Program-made: the position numbers and the translations under genes | Shown here: piece after piece, positions 22,081 to 31,800 of the stretch | Layout: the number at the start of each line of letters is the position of its first letter | Numbering within the stretch: position 1 is the first letter of the stretch | The notes under the pieces: generated by a model | What the model was told of the DNA's origin: nothing | What the model saw: only the letters and a program-made list of their open reading frames with translations | Database searches by the model: none | Source of the DNA: Tranzscheliella williamsii | Taxonomy: Eukaryota; Basidiomycota; Ustilaginomycetes; Ustilaginales; Ustilaginaceae | Assembly (NCBI GenBank): GCA_023212725.1 | Contig: JALBYF010000014.1 | Span: 1-64,000 of the forward strand | Reading direction: 5' to 3' | Length of the DNA: 64,000 nt

Positions 22081-24909
22081 CTAGAGGCCGATCCAGGAGC
22101 TCCTGCCGCCTGGATTATGGAGGGGCGTCATGGCGATTTTGACCCTGGAGATGGGGGTAGAGGGGAGGGTGCTTGGTGCGAGGTGGGTGGGGGAGCCGTT
22201 GGGGGGTGGTTGGTCGTGGGGGTGGGGGAGGGAGAGGCTGGGGATGCGGGGGGTGTTGGGGGCGTTGGCGAAGGTGTGGTGGTCGGAGAGGAGGGAGGGG
22301 GTGCCGTTGGAGCCGAGGGAGGAGCTTGGGTCGATGTCGGTGCGGATGTGCCGGGGGGGGTCGGCCGGGTGGGCGAGGGGGAGGAAGGCCTCTGCGGCCC
22401 ACTCGTACCAGACGCGGTCGTGGGCGGCCTGTCGCCAGAGGTGAACGTCGAGCTCGGCGCCGGCGGGGAGGTAGAGCGGGTCGCGGAAGGGAAAGTAGAT
22501 GGGGAACCAGCTGAGCATGTCCTTGGACGCGCGCACCGGATCGGGATGGATGCTCAGCGTAACATTGTCGTAGAGATGCGCCTCGAAGTAGCCCGCCAGG
22601 CCGTGGCAGGTGCCCGCCTGCGGGACGTGGAAGGTGTGCTTGGCCGACCGCACATTGTGCCCGTTGGTCAGCGGCAGCCCGCTGGCATCATACACCAGCG
22701 GCATCACCGCCGCCGGCAGATGCTCAAACGTCCACGCCTCCTGCACCTGCTCCCAATTCTTCCGTCCGCCCTTGGCAGCAAGCAGCGCCACGTTCTGAAA
22801 CAGAACCACATACGGCGTCTCGGCCGACTTCTGCACCGCCGACGCCAACGCTGCGTTCGAGCCGTTGAGCACCTCGGTATGCAGCTTGGACGACGAGAGC
22901 GGCGACAGAAACGCCGTGTAGGACGACGGGATCGAAATGCCGTCCGGCTTGAGAAACCGCATCGCCCCGTCCAGGCATTCCGGAGACAGCTCGTTGTCGC
23001 CAAAGCTGCCCAGCAGCTCGCTGACCACAATGTCGGGCCGCTCGGCCATGCTTGCCGGCACGGCGTGACGCCGCATATCGCCGTACTGCACCTTGACCTG
23101 GTCGCCCCACTCGAGCGCCTGCCTCTCCTGCAAGGTCACCAACGCATTCGGATTCTTTTCCAACGCGGTCAGCTGCACCGCCCGGCCCGCCCTGTCGGCA
23201 GCATTCAGGCAGCGGTCGACCAGAGGCCCACGCCCCGCCCCGCATACCCAGATATTGGTTGTCGAGCCCGCCGGGCGGTCCAGTAAGGCCTTGTACACGG
23301 CCTCCTCGTAGAGGGCGTACTTGACCGGGTCACGCTCAAAGACCTCGTACGTAGTCCCTTCGAGATTGTCCATCAAGGGCTGCAGAGGCGCCTGCAGCCA
23401 GTCGGTGTAGCCGCGGGCGAACGAGTCCACTGCACCGTCCCGAGGCGTCGCCATCTCGAGGTGGCGCAGATACTGAAGATACGCCAAAGCACCACCACGA
23501 GTATGCGTCGGAGGCGCATGCTGTACGCCGCTGAGGACGACCGTCGGGTTCTTTTTCAGCAGTGTACGGAAGAAGCCCTGCGAAGCTTTCGAGAGAACGG
23601 GAAAGCCCTTGGCGTTGGCTAGGTACGACGCGCTTGGCAGCCAGAGCATGTGCACCGGCTCGGCCATCCACCGAGCCAGGATACTGGGCCCTGGCAGCGG
23701 CGTGCTGAGATCCAGAGCGAGCTGTAGTCTGGTGTTGTAGAAGCAGAGCTGGCGGATCACCTCCCATGTTTCCCAGGCCCAGTCATCCTCGGCGCGCAAC
23801 AAGGCAGCCGAGGAAGCGGTACTTGAAGCGGAAGCCTGCGAGCTGGCCGAGGCGGTGCTTCCTGCGGTGCCGGACGCAGTCAGACTATGGCCGGCCTTTC
23901 CGTTCTGCCGGGCGAGGATCTTGCTGAGGTTGTGCGGCGAAGAGACTGGCAGTTGAATCGACAGCGTCATCCACTGACCTGCAGGCGCTGTGTCCGCGCC
24001 GCCGCTGGTAAGGCAAGAGTTGACGGCCCTGGCATAGTCGGCCAGGAACGGTTTCCTCGCCGGATCGGACGACGGAGGGGGGATGACGACATTCGAGATG
24101 CCGAGGTAGGATGCATACGCCAGCTCCTGCCGGAGTGCGATCTCCGAGTCGAGTCGAACGCCTTCGTCGAGCGAGTCGAGCTCGATCCACTGGCTCGCCA
24201 GAGCAACCACACCCTCGGTCTCCTCCAGCTTGGTCAGATTGACCTCCGCCCGCTTGAAGGACGGGGCGCGGCGCCACTCTTCTGCCTCTCTGGCCGTGTT
24301 GATAGAAGCTTGCCCCATACTGCTCGCGGCGGGGGAGGTTGGTGTCCTCACACCAGGGCCTGCAACGCTGGCGAGGCCTTGGCGACTGCTGCTCCTTGCC
24401 AGAAGAGTCGCACCTGGAAGCCCGGAAGGCGTAGACATGCCGGTCGATCCGCCCGCAGAAGCAGCCTCGGCCGGATTTGCCAGACACAGACGCTCCCACC
24501 TCTCCTTCCACCTTTCATTTGCAAGTTCCATAACGATGAGATCATAGCCTTGCGACCGCGACAGGGTGAGTGTCGTTTGCGCCGCGCTGAGCCCTTCGAT
24601 TCCTTCGACGCTGGAGACATCCAGGTCGGCGCTGAGGCCGAGTGCTGCGGGGGATGGGCCGGTGGCTGTGTTAAGGGCATTGGCATGCGAGGCCTCGGGA
24701 AGCGTCGGCAGCGCAGAAACGCCCGGCTGTGTGTGCGAACGTCGATTGGGATTGCCCGGTATGCTGGCGTTGGCGGGCTGGACAGTATGGACAAAGTTGA
24801 CCGCCGACGTCGGCACATGCAGCGCAATGGAGACCGGCGGCCGGCCGCTCCCTGCCTGCCCGCTGGGTGGCAGCGTCGCCTCGACAGCTCCCAGACTCGA
24901 GGAGGGCAT
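22081..24909 (-). CDS. PRMT5: Protein arginine N-methyltransferase 5 (Skb1/Hsl7 type)
   Basis: 942 residues, one exon, ATG at 24909. The enzyme makes symmetric dimethylarginine on Sm proteins, histones and others, using S-adenosylmethionine. Visible features are an N-terminal TIM-barrel region broken by disordered inserts (Ser/Ala-rich stretches near 180-215 and 345-365), the PRMT5-specific block YEVFERDPVKYALYEEAVYK, the cofactor motif GAGRGPLVDRCL (about residue 556), the acidic LTALEKNPNA, and the double-glutamate loop SELLGSFGDNELSPE (about 628-642) that holds the catalytic residues. The C-terminal beta barrel ends in PGGRSSWIGL, matching the family's usual final residues. Just before this end lies a 60-residue Pro/His/Ser insertion encoded by C-runs. 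The length exceeds the animal enzyme (about 640) because of these inserts. It is transcribed divergently from SPT2. Confidence 0.95.
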   Translation of the reverse strand: MPSSSLGAVEATLPPSGQAGSGRPPVSIALHVPTSAVNFVHTVQPANASIPGNPNRRSHTQPGVSALPTLPEASHANALNTATGPSPAALGLSADLDVSSVEGIEGLSAAQTTLTLSRSQGYDLIVMELANERWKERWERLCLANPAEAASAGGSTGMSTPSGLPGATLLARSSSRQGLASVAGPGVRTPTSPAASSMGQASINTAREAEEWRRAPSFKRAEVNLTKLEETEGVVALASQWIELDSLDEGVRLDSEIALRQELAYASYLGISNVVIPPPSSDPARKPFLADYARAVNSCLTSGGADTAPAGQWMTLSIQLPVSSPHNLSKILARQNGKAGHSLTASGTAGSTASASSQASASSTASSAALLRAEDDWAWETWEVIRQLCFYNTRLQLALDLSTPLPGPSILARWMAEPVHMLWLPSASYLANAKGFPVLSKASQGFFRTLLKKNPTVVLSGVQHAPPTHTRGGALAYLQYLRHLEMATPRDGAVDSFARGYTDWLQAPLQPLMDNLEGTTYEVFERDPVKYALYEEAVYKALLDRPAGSTTNIWVCGAGRGPLVDRCLNAADRAGRAVQLTALEKNPNALVTLQERQALEWGDQVKVQYGDMRRHAVPASMAERPDIVVSELLGSFGDNELSPECLDGAMRFLKPDGISIPSSYTAFLSPLSSSKLHTEVLNGSNAALASAVQKSAETPYVVLFQNVALLAAKGGRKNWEQVQEAWTFEHLPAAVMPLVYDASGLPLTNGHNVRSAKHTFHVPQAGTCHGLAGYFEAHLYDNVTLSIHPDPVRASKDMLSWFPIYFPFRDPLYLPAGAELDVHLWRQAAHDRVWYEWAAEAFLPLAHPADPPRHIRTDIDPSSSLGSNGTPSLLSDHHTFANAPNTPRIPSLSLPHPHDQPPPNGSPTHLAPSTLPSTPISRVKIAMTPLHNPGGRSSWIGL
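22165..22345 (+). repeat. G-run-rich tract with quadruplex potential
   Basis: The plus strand here has many runs of three to seven G separated by short loops. It is the complement of the C-rich coding strand of the PRMT5 C-terminal insertion. Runs of this density meet the usual G-quadruplex pattern (four G-runs with short loops) several times over. Whether it folds in the cell is not known. Confidence 0.6.
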
Positions 24910-25583
24910 CTCAACGTACGCTGCCCTCGCCGCGCCGCGCCGACTAACCGAGGTGGAAAACGAGATGGAGTGGCGCTGTGCGAAGATTTCAGCACGTAGA
25001 CTAGACTGCGAGTGTTGCTGATGGGTGCGATGGCAAGAGTAGCAAGAGCTGGCAAGATGGTGTATGACTCAAAGGCAACTTTGCGAGCTATCCCTTCGCA
25101 GTGCTTTCGCCAGCAGCAAAGCGAGAAAGAACAACACCGCAATTCGATTATCACGTATAATATTCAGGTGATTTTCGAGGGATTATTTCTCAACGCGTGT
25201 CGAAATTGAATTATCAATCACGAATACTTTGGGACTTCTCTTGAGTGGAGCGTCACGACAGATCTCCCGATGGCAAAGAGTCACCTTCAGATCGGATGGT
25301 CCACTCTTGGCGGGTCGAGATTGGGCGGCCAACGATGCTCTCGCCGCCTCCGCCATTCACGATGTTGCTCAGCGACACTCACACTGTCACTCTCTGGCGA
25401 CTTACTATCGTCTCAGCTTGCCTTCGACGGTGCAAAGGTTTCTCTCGTGGCCGCCAATGTATGCATACCGCTCACACCGAGACCTTTGCTAAAGGGTAAG
25501 GGTCGCTGTCGATACGGCTTCTTGCCACCTGCCAGAGGGAGAGACCACCACTGCAGAAGAACGTTGGCCGAGTCACGCAGAGG
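24910..25583. promoter_or_regulatory. Divergent promoter region PRMT5/SPT2
   Basis: 674 bp between two ATG codons on opposite strands. It is AT-richer at 25130-25230 and carries a copy of AATCACGAAT (the complement of ATTCGTGATT) at 25216-25225. No separate gene seen. Confidence 0.45.
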
Positions 25584-27323
25584 ATGTCAAGCTATGCCAA
25601 GCTCAAGGAACTGGCTCTGAAGCGTGCAGAAGAGGAGCGTGCCGCCTCGGATCGCGAAAGGCAGCTCAAAGAAAAGGATGCAGCTGCAAAACGGGCTGCT
25701 AGAGAAGCGCACGAGCGCCAGCAGAGGGAGCGCGACAAGAAGATACTGGTACAGAGGATGATGAAACAGAAGGAGGAAGAGGCCAGGGAAAAGGCTCGGC
25801 GAGAAGAGGCAGCCACAATCGAGCAGCAAAAGCTGGAAGAGGAGTCCAAGCCACGACCCAAATCCTCAGTTGACCACCCTCTGATGGCGACAAAGAGGTC
25901 GAAAGGCTCAACCGGCTCCACGAAGAAGGTGGACCTATCGGCGCACGTGGCTGCCACTAGCAACGGGCAGCCAGCTCGACGCAGACGCAAGGTCGATCAG
26001 GACGACTTTGTCGGCAACCATCTCGACCGGTCGGAGTCCAAGAAATCGGAGAGGAGATCATCGGCCTTGTCATCAGGTACCAAGAAGAAAACGATACCTC
26101 TGACACGGGAGGAGAAGCAGGCTATGAAAAGAGCCAGAGAGTTCGGCGGCTTGCCCAGGATGGGCTCGTTTAAGGGCGTGGGTGGCAACACGGGTTCTTT
26201 CCGTTCTTCTCCTGCAGGCGGTTCCTACGGCGCGGACGCATCCAACGGCTCTCATCCTCGTGGCCGATCTTCCGAAGCCAGCCAGCTGGTAGCCCTTGGT
26301 ACTAGAAAGAGAGACCAAAGGACGATAGACGAGATCGAGAGAGACCTGCGCCAGCTCAAAGAAGCCAAGATGCAAGGCAAAGTCGATGGCCCTTCGCGCG
26401 CCGAGCTCGAGAAGGAAGCCGCCTTGGTGAGGCGGCAGAAAGCGATGGAAGCAAAGAAAAAGGCAGAGGTAGAGGCTCGAATAAAAGCCGCTAGACTAGC
26501 TGCTGATAGTGGCGGCGAAGAAGAAGATGACGATCTGTTCGGTACCGACTCGGACAGCAACCGCAAGCCAAGCAAAAGTCTTTCAACACGGCCCGACAAG
26601 CCCACATCCTTATCTCGACCCTGCAATCCCTCCACCTCGGGCAAGGCTGTCAATAGCACGGAAGGGAATGGCATGGGGAGGCAGTCGCCAACCATTTGGG
26701 ATGGCCGAACTGGCGGGGTCAATCCCGCCGATTTTCTGCCCGGCGCGCCCCTCCGGCCCGAGGCGATGAACCAGCTTGCTCAAAAGTCCGGTAAAACCTC
26801 TCAAGGCAAGTCTGCGTCTGCGGGCAAGCGGTCGGGGAGCCCAGCCGAGAGCAGACAGCCTTCCAAGCTGGCCCGGACCGACGCAAAGACGGCCCACCCC
26901 GCTCCGCCGAAGAGGGAGACGGCGCGTGACAGGTTCATCCGAGAGCAGGAGGCGAAGAAGGCGGCCCAGCGGAAGCAGCCGTCCAAGGCGGCGGCAGAGC
27001 AGAGCGAACAGTACGAGGCAGAAGACGACGCCAGTGAGGATCCCGACTCGTACGAAAGCGACGATCTGGACGACGATGAAGAGGCGGGCAACTATCGCGA
27101 CGAAATCTGGAAGCTCTTCGGCAAGGATCGCAAGCAATACGCCAGTCGTGCTGTCGACAGCGACGACGATATGGAGGCAGACGCCGCGTCCGTCTTGCAA
27201 GAAGAGCTGCGGAGCGCAAAACAGGCAAGAGAAGAAGACCAGAAGGAAGAAGAACTGGAGCGCAAGCGCGAACGCGAAAAAGCCATGCGCAAGAAAGCTC
27301 TCGCCCAGGGCGGCAGACCCTAA
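25584..27323 (+). CDS. SPT2: SPT2-family chromatin protein (histone chaperone)
   Basis: 579 residues, one exon, ATG at 25584. The N-terminal 90 residues are a highly charged helix (SYAKLKELALKRAEEERAA), the middle is disordered and basic, and the C-terminus (about 445-579) has the SPT2 domain: an ARDRFIREQEAKKAAQ helix, an acidic stretch, NYRDEIWKLFGKDRKQY, DDDMEADAASVLQEE and a terminal charged helix. Family knowledge: Spt2 binds histones H3-H4 and DNA and acts in transcription elongation and nucleosome reassembly in the nucleus. Length is somewhat above yeast Spt2 (about 330). Its promoter is shared head-to-head with PRMT5. The assignment rests on the C-terminal pattern and on the charged composition. 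Confidence 0.88.
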   Translation: MSSYAKLKELALKRAEEERAASDRERQLKEKDAAAKRAAREAHERQQRERDKKILVQRMMKQKEEEAREKARREEAATIEQQKLEEESKPRPKSSVDHPLMATKRSKGSTGSTKKVDLSAHVAATSNGQPARRRRKVDQDDFVGNHLDRSESKKSERRSSALSSGTKKKTIPLTREEKQAMKRAREFGGLPRMGSFKGVGGNTGSFRSSPAGGSYGADASNGSHPRGRSSEASQLVALGTRKRDQRTIDEIERDLRQLKEAKMQGKVDGPSRAELEKEAALVRRQKAMEAKKKAEVEARIKAARLAADSGGEEEDDDLFGTDSDSNRKPSKSLSTRPDKPTSLSRPCNPSTSGKAVNSTEGNGMGRQSPTIWDGRTGGVNPADFLPGAPLRPEAMNQLAQKSGKTSQGKSASAGKRSGSPAESRQPSKLARTDAKTAHPAPPKRETARDRFIREQEAKKAAQRKQPSKAAAEQSEQYEAEDDASEDPDSYESDDLDDDEEAGNYRDEIWKLFGKDRKQYASRAVDSDDDMEADAASVLQEELRSAKQAREEDQKEEELERKREREKAMRKKALAQGGRP

Positions 27324-27365
27324 CACCAGCGCCGTACACTACTCTAGCACATAGATTCCCACTTC

Positions 27366-27457
27366 CATGGCATCGTCACTATTATCCTACATGGCATCGT
27401 CACCATCAACCTACATGGCATCGTCACCATCAACCTACATAGCACACCATCATCATA
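27366..27457. repeat. 24-bp tandem repeat, 3.8 copies
   Basis: Three full 24-bp units (27366-27389, 27390-27413, 27414-27437) and a shorter degenerate fourth (27438-27457). The unit is CATGGCATCGTCACCATCAA plus CCTA; copies 2 and 3 are identical and copy 1 differs at a few bases near its end. It lies in the convergent 3' region between SPT2 and the Naa50-like gene. Confidence 0.9.
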
Positions 27458-27570
27458 CATAGCATAGCATTGCCGATTGCAACACCATTGGATGGTTAGA
27501 GGAAGCAGGATCGCCTGTGGTAAATGTGTAGTGAATCTGTAATCTGCAGTGGAAAGCGGAAGGGCGTGAT

Positions 27571-28233
27571 CTACTTTAGCTCGAGGTGCCAGGCGCTTGC
27601 GGGCTGGATTCTTCGGTAGTAGTCGTGTATCGTATCGGTGACCTGGAAGCCGAACTTCTCGTAAAAGAGCTTGGCCTCGTCGTTGGAAGTCTGTACATGG
27701 AGGTAGATGGACTGAACCTTGTAGGCTTTGGTGACAAGTTCTGGTTTGGTCTCCTTGCCGTTTTTGTCCTTCTTGGGCGCGGGGATGGGGGCGGATTTGT
27801 CGATCAACTGGACCTCTTTTCCGGGTTTTACATGGTCGAGAACGTGCTGGAGCAAGGTAGATGCAATGCCGAGACGACGGTAGGGGGCCAGGACACCGAG
27901 GGTCATTACGTAGACGCGGACGGTGTCGTTGGAGACGGGCTCGAAACGGCAGCAGACGGTGGCGACGGCAATGTCGTTGAACAGGCCGAGCTTGCAGATC
28001 TCACCGGCATCTGGGTCGAGCACGTCCTTGTAGAACCGCTCCGAGTATTGCACGGGAAAGAGGACGCTGTTGAGCTTACGCAGCTGGCCCACGTTGTTGG
28101 GCGTCAGCTGCGCAACATCGATGCGCTTCGGCAGCTGCGAGCGCACCGGCGCCGCCCGTCGCGGCTCATACGTCATTGGCGGCAGCGGCCAGGCAGTCGA
28201 CCCAGCAGTACCAGTAGCCGTGGCTGCGGACAT
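27571..28233 (-). CDS. NAA50: N-alpha-acetyltransferase Naa50-like (GNAT)
   Basis: 220 residues, one exon, ATG at 28233. A GNAT acetyltransferase closest by eye to Naa50 (NAT13/San). Visible signatures are LRKLNSVLFPVQYSERFYKD, AVATVCCRFE, the core strand VYVMTLGVLAPYRRLGIAST whose RRLGIA is the acetyl-CoA pyrophosphate loop, then SIYLHVQTSNDEAKLFYEKF and HDYYRRIQP. Naa50 acetylates N-termini beginning with Met and works with the NatA complex at the ribosome; animal members also act in sister-chromatid cohesion. The first 35 residues are an extra Ala/Thr/Pro-rich extension and there is a short charged insert (PAPKKDKNGKETKPE) in the loop after the acetyl-CoA motif. Usual family length is about 170. 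Confidence 0.9.
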   Translation of the reverse strand: MSAATATGTAGSTAWPLPPMTYEPRRAAPVRSQLPKRIDVAQLTPNNVGQLRKLNSVLFPVQYSERFYKDVLDPDAGEICKLGLFNDIAVATVCCRFEPVSNDTVRVYVMTLGVLAPYRRLGIASTLLQHVLDHVKPGKEVQLIDKSAPIPAPKKDKNGKETKPELVTKAYKVQSIYLHVQTSNDEAKLFYEKFGFQVTDTIHDYYRRIQPASAWHLELK

Positions 28234-28820
28234 CGTCTTTCGTTACAAGTCACCGTCACGAGCGCTCGCAGCAGGTTATCGTCTGCAGCGAGCGGGAGTA
28301 TGTGTTGACGCAGAAGCTTCTGACGACCTTCTTGCTGATCGTCTCCCACTCCCGATCGCAGCCCATCGGCCTGCCGATCCAAGTGAGAGCGGTATAAATT
28401 TAACAGACTGTGATTCGTGATTCACATTGGGGCCGCCGGTGCGTGCCTTGTGGAATCGGGTTGATTGCTCGCAAGACCCTGAGCGCAGTCACAGCCTCTC
28501 ACCGCCATCATACTCACCACCATCGCATCACAGCCACGCACTGGCATAGCGGCTGCCGCGTTCACACACATATACCCAAAGAACATACCACAAGCGCATT
28601 CGCGAATCCAAACTGTCTCTGGCCGGCTCTATCTTCCATCTTTGTCCATCGCTTCTCCCCGGCAGATGACCACGTGAGCCACCTGTGCCTCCGCTCAACG
28701 ATCTGCGGCTTTCGTCAGTCAAAAGACAGATCAAGGCCACATCTCAGCGCTACTGGATAGAACCTCATCTAGCCACCTCTTACGCGGGCCGTCCTGGCTT
28801 CGAGCAGTTGAACGTTGATC
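28234..28820. promoter_or_regulatory. Divergent promoter region NAA50/ROM2
   Basis: 587 bp between divergent starts. It holds a plus-strand TATAAATT at 28393-28400 and a copy of ATTCGTGATT at 28413. The rest is pyrimidine-rich on the plus strand, as expected for the RhoGEF leader. No gene seen. Confidence 0.4.
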
Positions 28821-31800
28821 ATGTCCGCGCCCAACGGCTATGCCCGTTCACGCCAACACTCTACACCGGACTACGAGACGCACCAGCCCGCTTCTCACGG
28901 CGCTCACCATCACAGCGCCGAAACCAATTATGAACCTCGCATGCCTCGTTATACACGAGCGAGCCCATCCGTCAAGCATCCCCAGCAATATGCGGGGCGG
29001 CACGACCCGGGGCATTCGTACTATAATCAACTCGGCCACAATGGCCAGGATGACGTCCGTAACGTTTCGGATCAGCTCCACCACATGACCTTTGAGCGGC
29101 AACCTTTCCAATCGAACCTCTCCCATGATCATGCGACACCGCCCCAGTTTGAACAGCAGAGGCAGCAGCACCAGTACCAGCCATACTCAGCGCACGAGCC
29201 TGCCTATCAGCATGCGCCTTCTTACCATTCACCCCAACATACGCATCCGTCACAGCAGCCAACAAATGCGGGACTGCAAGGTTTTGACCCTGAGTCCTAC
29301 AGGTCGGCTAGCCGTCCCGTCTCGTCTTCGGCAAGCGGCATCATCAGCCTCTATACGGAAGACCACACCGGATCGTCTCGGTACTCTGCCGCTACTCCAG
29401 TATTGCACAGTCGTTCCGACTTTGCCTATGACATTCAAGGCGCCTCTGCTCAGTCCTTTTCGCCATCCGGACGGATAGCCCCATCGGAGGTCAGCAACTC
29501 GTCTGGAGCCACCAGAGCACCGTCTCAGCAGCTACAACGTGCTGGCAGACCTCTTCCCGTCACCCCCGCCGAGCAGCATACTGCCTCACATCCCCCGCAC
29601 GCGAGCCCCACTGTGCCGTCTATCAGGGGAACCAACGAGTTCGGTGCATCTATCGATGGCGGCGTCGCTAACTACCATTCACAGAACTCACTGGGCTACT
29701 TTTCGATCCCTTCGCCGCAGCCGTCCAACGCCTCTCAACCTACGACGCCATCGTCCATTATACACAGTACTACCTCTTCCATCTCCTCGCGTACCTATCC
29801 AGCGCCCTCTTGGAGTCCCGCTGCTAGCGTAGCAGGAACACCGAGAATGCCGTCAGGGCATCGTCCCCTCCCATCCACAGCTTCCACTTCGACCTCTTAC
29901 CGGTCGCTATCGCCGCCTCCGAAAGAAACCTCAGCCACATCGCCCCTGTCGGCGCTACGCTCAGGCTCCTTGTCTCAAAATCAGCTGCGACATGGCGTCC
30001 CTCCGCCTCAACTTCGGTCCAACTCCACCCAGCGCAAGGATAGCTCTTACAGCCAGACTCACAGGATGGCATCCGCCTCCCAAACGACGCCACAAACTAC
30101 TCCTTACGATGTGGGAGATGCCTCTACCGAGTCCTCGGCCTATGCACCTAGTCGCCAGCGCACCTATAGTGACGCCTCAGGACTGCTCAGCAAACCGTCA
30201 AAATCGCGACGCCACCCTCTGCCCCCATTGCCCTCACCCACATCTCAGTGGAACGGCCAGACACAGCCGGCACAGTCTGCTGCTCCACCGACACTGGATC
30301 GTAGGACCACCTATGAACGTTCAAGGGCAGATCCATCGCAGCGCTCGATGCACGACGCTCCATGGCAAGCTTCTCCTCCGTCGAGCCAACGTCGCGATCC
30401 ACAACGGGGCGACACCGTGCAACCGCATTCTAGCTTCAGGAAACGACGAGTCGACCATCAGAATGGAAATACAGAGTATGGGTCGGTTGCTTCGGTCATA
30501 GGAAATGGCTCGCACACCGGCGATGCCGAGACTTCTCATCAACGCGGTTCCAGCTCCATCTCCATCGACTGGTCGCTGCTGTCGACGATTGCCCTCCTTC
30601 TGCGCGCCAATGTGCCACGGGGCACCCAGATCAAAGGAAGCATCGACTACCCCAAAAGCTTTACAGGAAAGGACGTCGTCTCGACGCTTCAAGGCCTGAT
30701 CTCATCAACCTCTACTGGCTCAGATCATGCCATCATCGACTCTTATGGCGAGTCAGAGATACGTCAGGTTGCCCTACTCCTGGCCAAATCACTGAAAAGT
30801 CAGCTGTTTTTCCACGAGGTAGATTGGGGCGAGAACGAGCTCAATGACGGAGTGGACGAAGTATACACCTTCCTTGAGGACAGTCTTGCCGGCCACAGTA
30901 CCGGCGCCGACGACGCGGATGACTGGACAGCTGGTCTCCATCATAATTCGGGCCTGGACTTGAGCCTTCAGCTCTCCATCAGCGGAGCGGATGAGAGCAA
31001 GGGCCGCCGAGGCAAGCCTTTAGCTGCCAAACCGTCAGATCTGGATGAACTTCCCAATGGCGTATTCACGCCGCTGACGCGATGCTACAGCCCCCTGTGT
31101 ACGACCTCTGCGCCCTATAGATGCTACAGCCCATCCTGTCCCAACTCAAGAACGAGTCCGCTGCCCAAGATTCTACTCGACTCCACAACAATGCAGAATG
31201 GCAAGGCGGTAGCCGTTTCGCAAGGCTTCGAGCAAACGCAGAGCAAAGCGTGGGCCGAGCTGGTACCGCCAGAACTGCTCAAAAGCATTCCACAAGCCGA
31301 GATTGCCCGCCAAAACGCGATATTAGAGACAATCCAAAAGGAGGAGGAGTTTCTGCTGGACCTCGAGCTGCTGGACACCCTTTTCGTCAAAGGGCTGCAG
31401 AAGCCGAGTGATGCGGGCGATCCGCCCCCCTTGCCCATAGGAGCTGAGCGTGATGAGTTTATCCAGGAAGTCTTTGGTAACCACCTTGAGCTGGCCAGTC
31501 ATATCCGAGCCTTGGTCGAGCGCCTTCACATTCGACAACGAGAGGAGAATCCTATCATTCAGTCCATCGGAGACATCTTCCTCACTGCTGCGCTGGATTG
31601 GGGAGAAGCGTACATCAGCTATTTGGTCAACTATCCTTTGGCCATCAGCAGGGTCAAGCGTGAGATAGCCATCAATCCACGCTTCAAGGCATTTGTCGAA
31701 GCGTGCCGACGCCATCCTGCCGCACACAAACATCCTTTGGAAAACTTCCTCTTCCGTCCTCCGGCACGTCTGCAGCGGTACCATCTTCATCTTGAATCCA

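Noticed and set aside
22048..23286. 412-codon plus frame opposite PRMT5
   Set aside because: Antisense of the catalytic domain; Gly/Val-rich translation of G-runs.
8410..28409. Shared 13-mer AATTTAACAGACT at 8410 and 28397
   Set aside because: Dozens of 13-mer coincidences are expected in 64 kb, so two copies are not informative.
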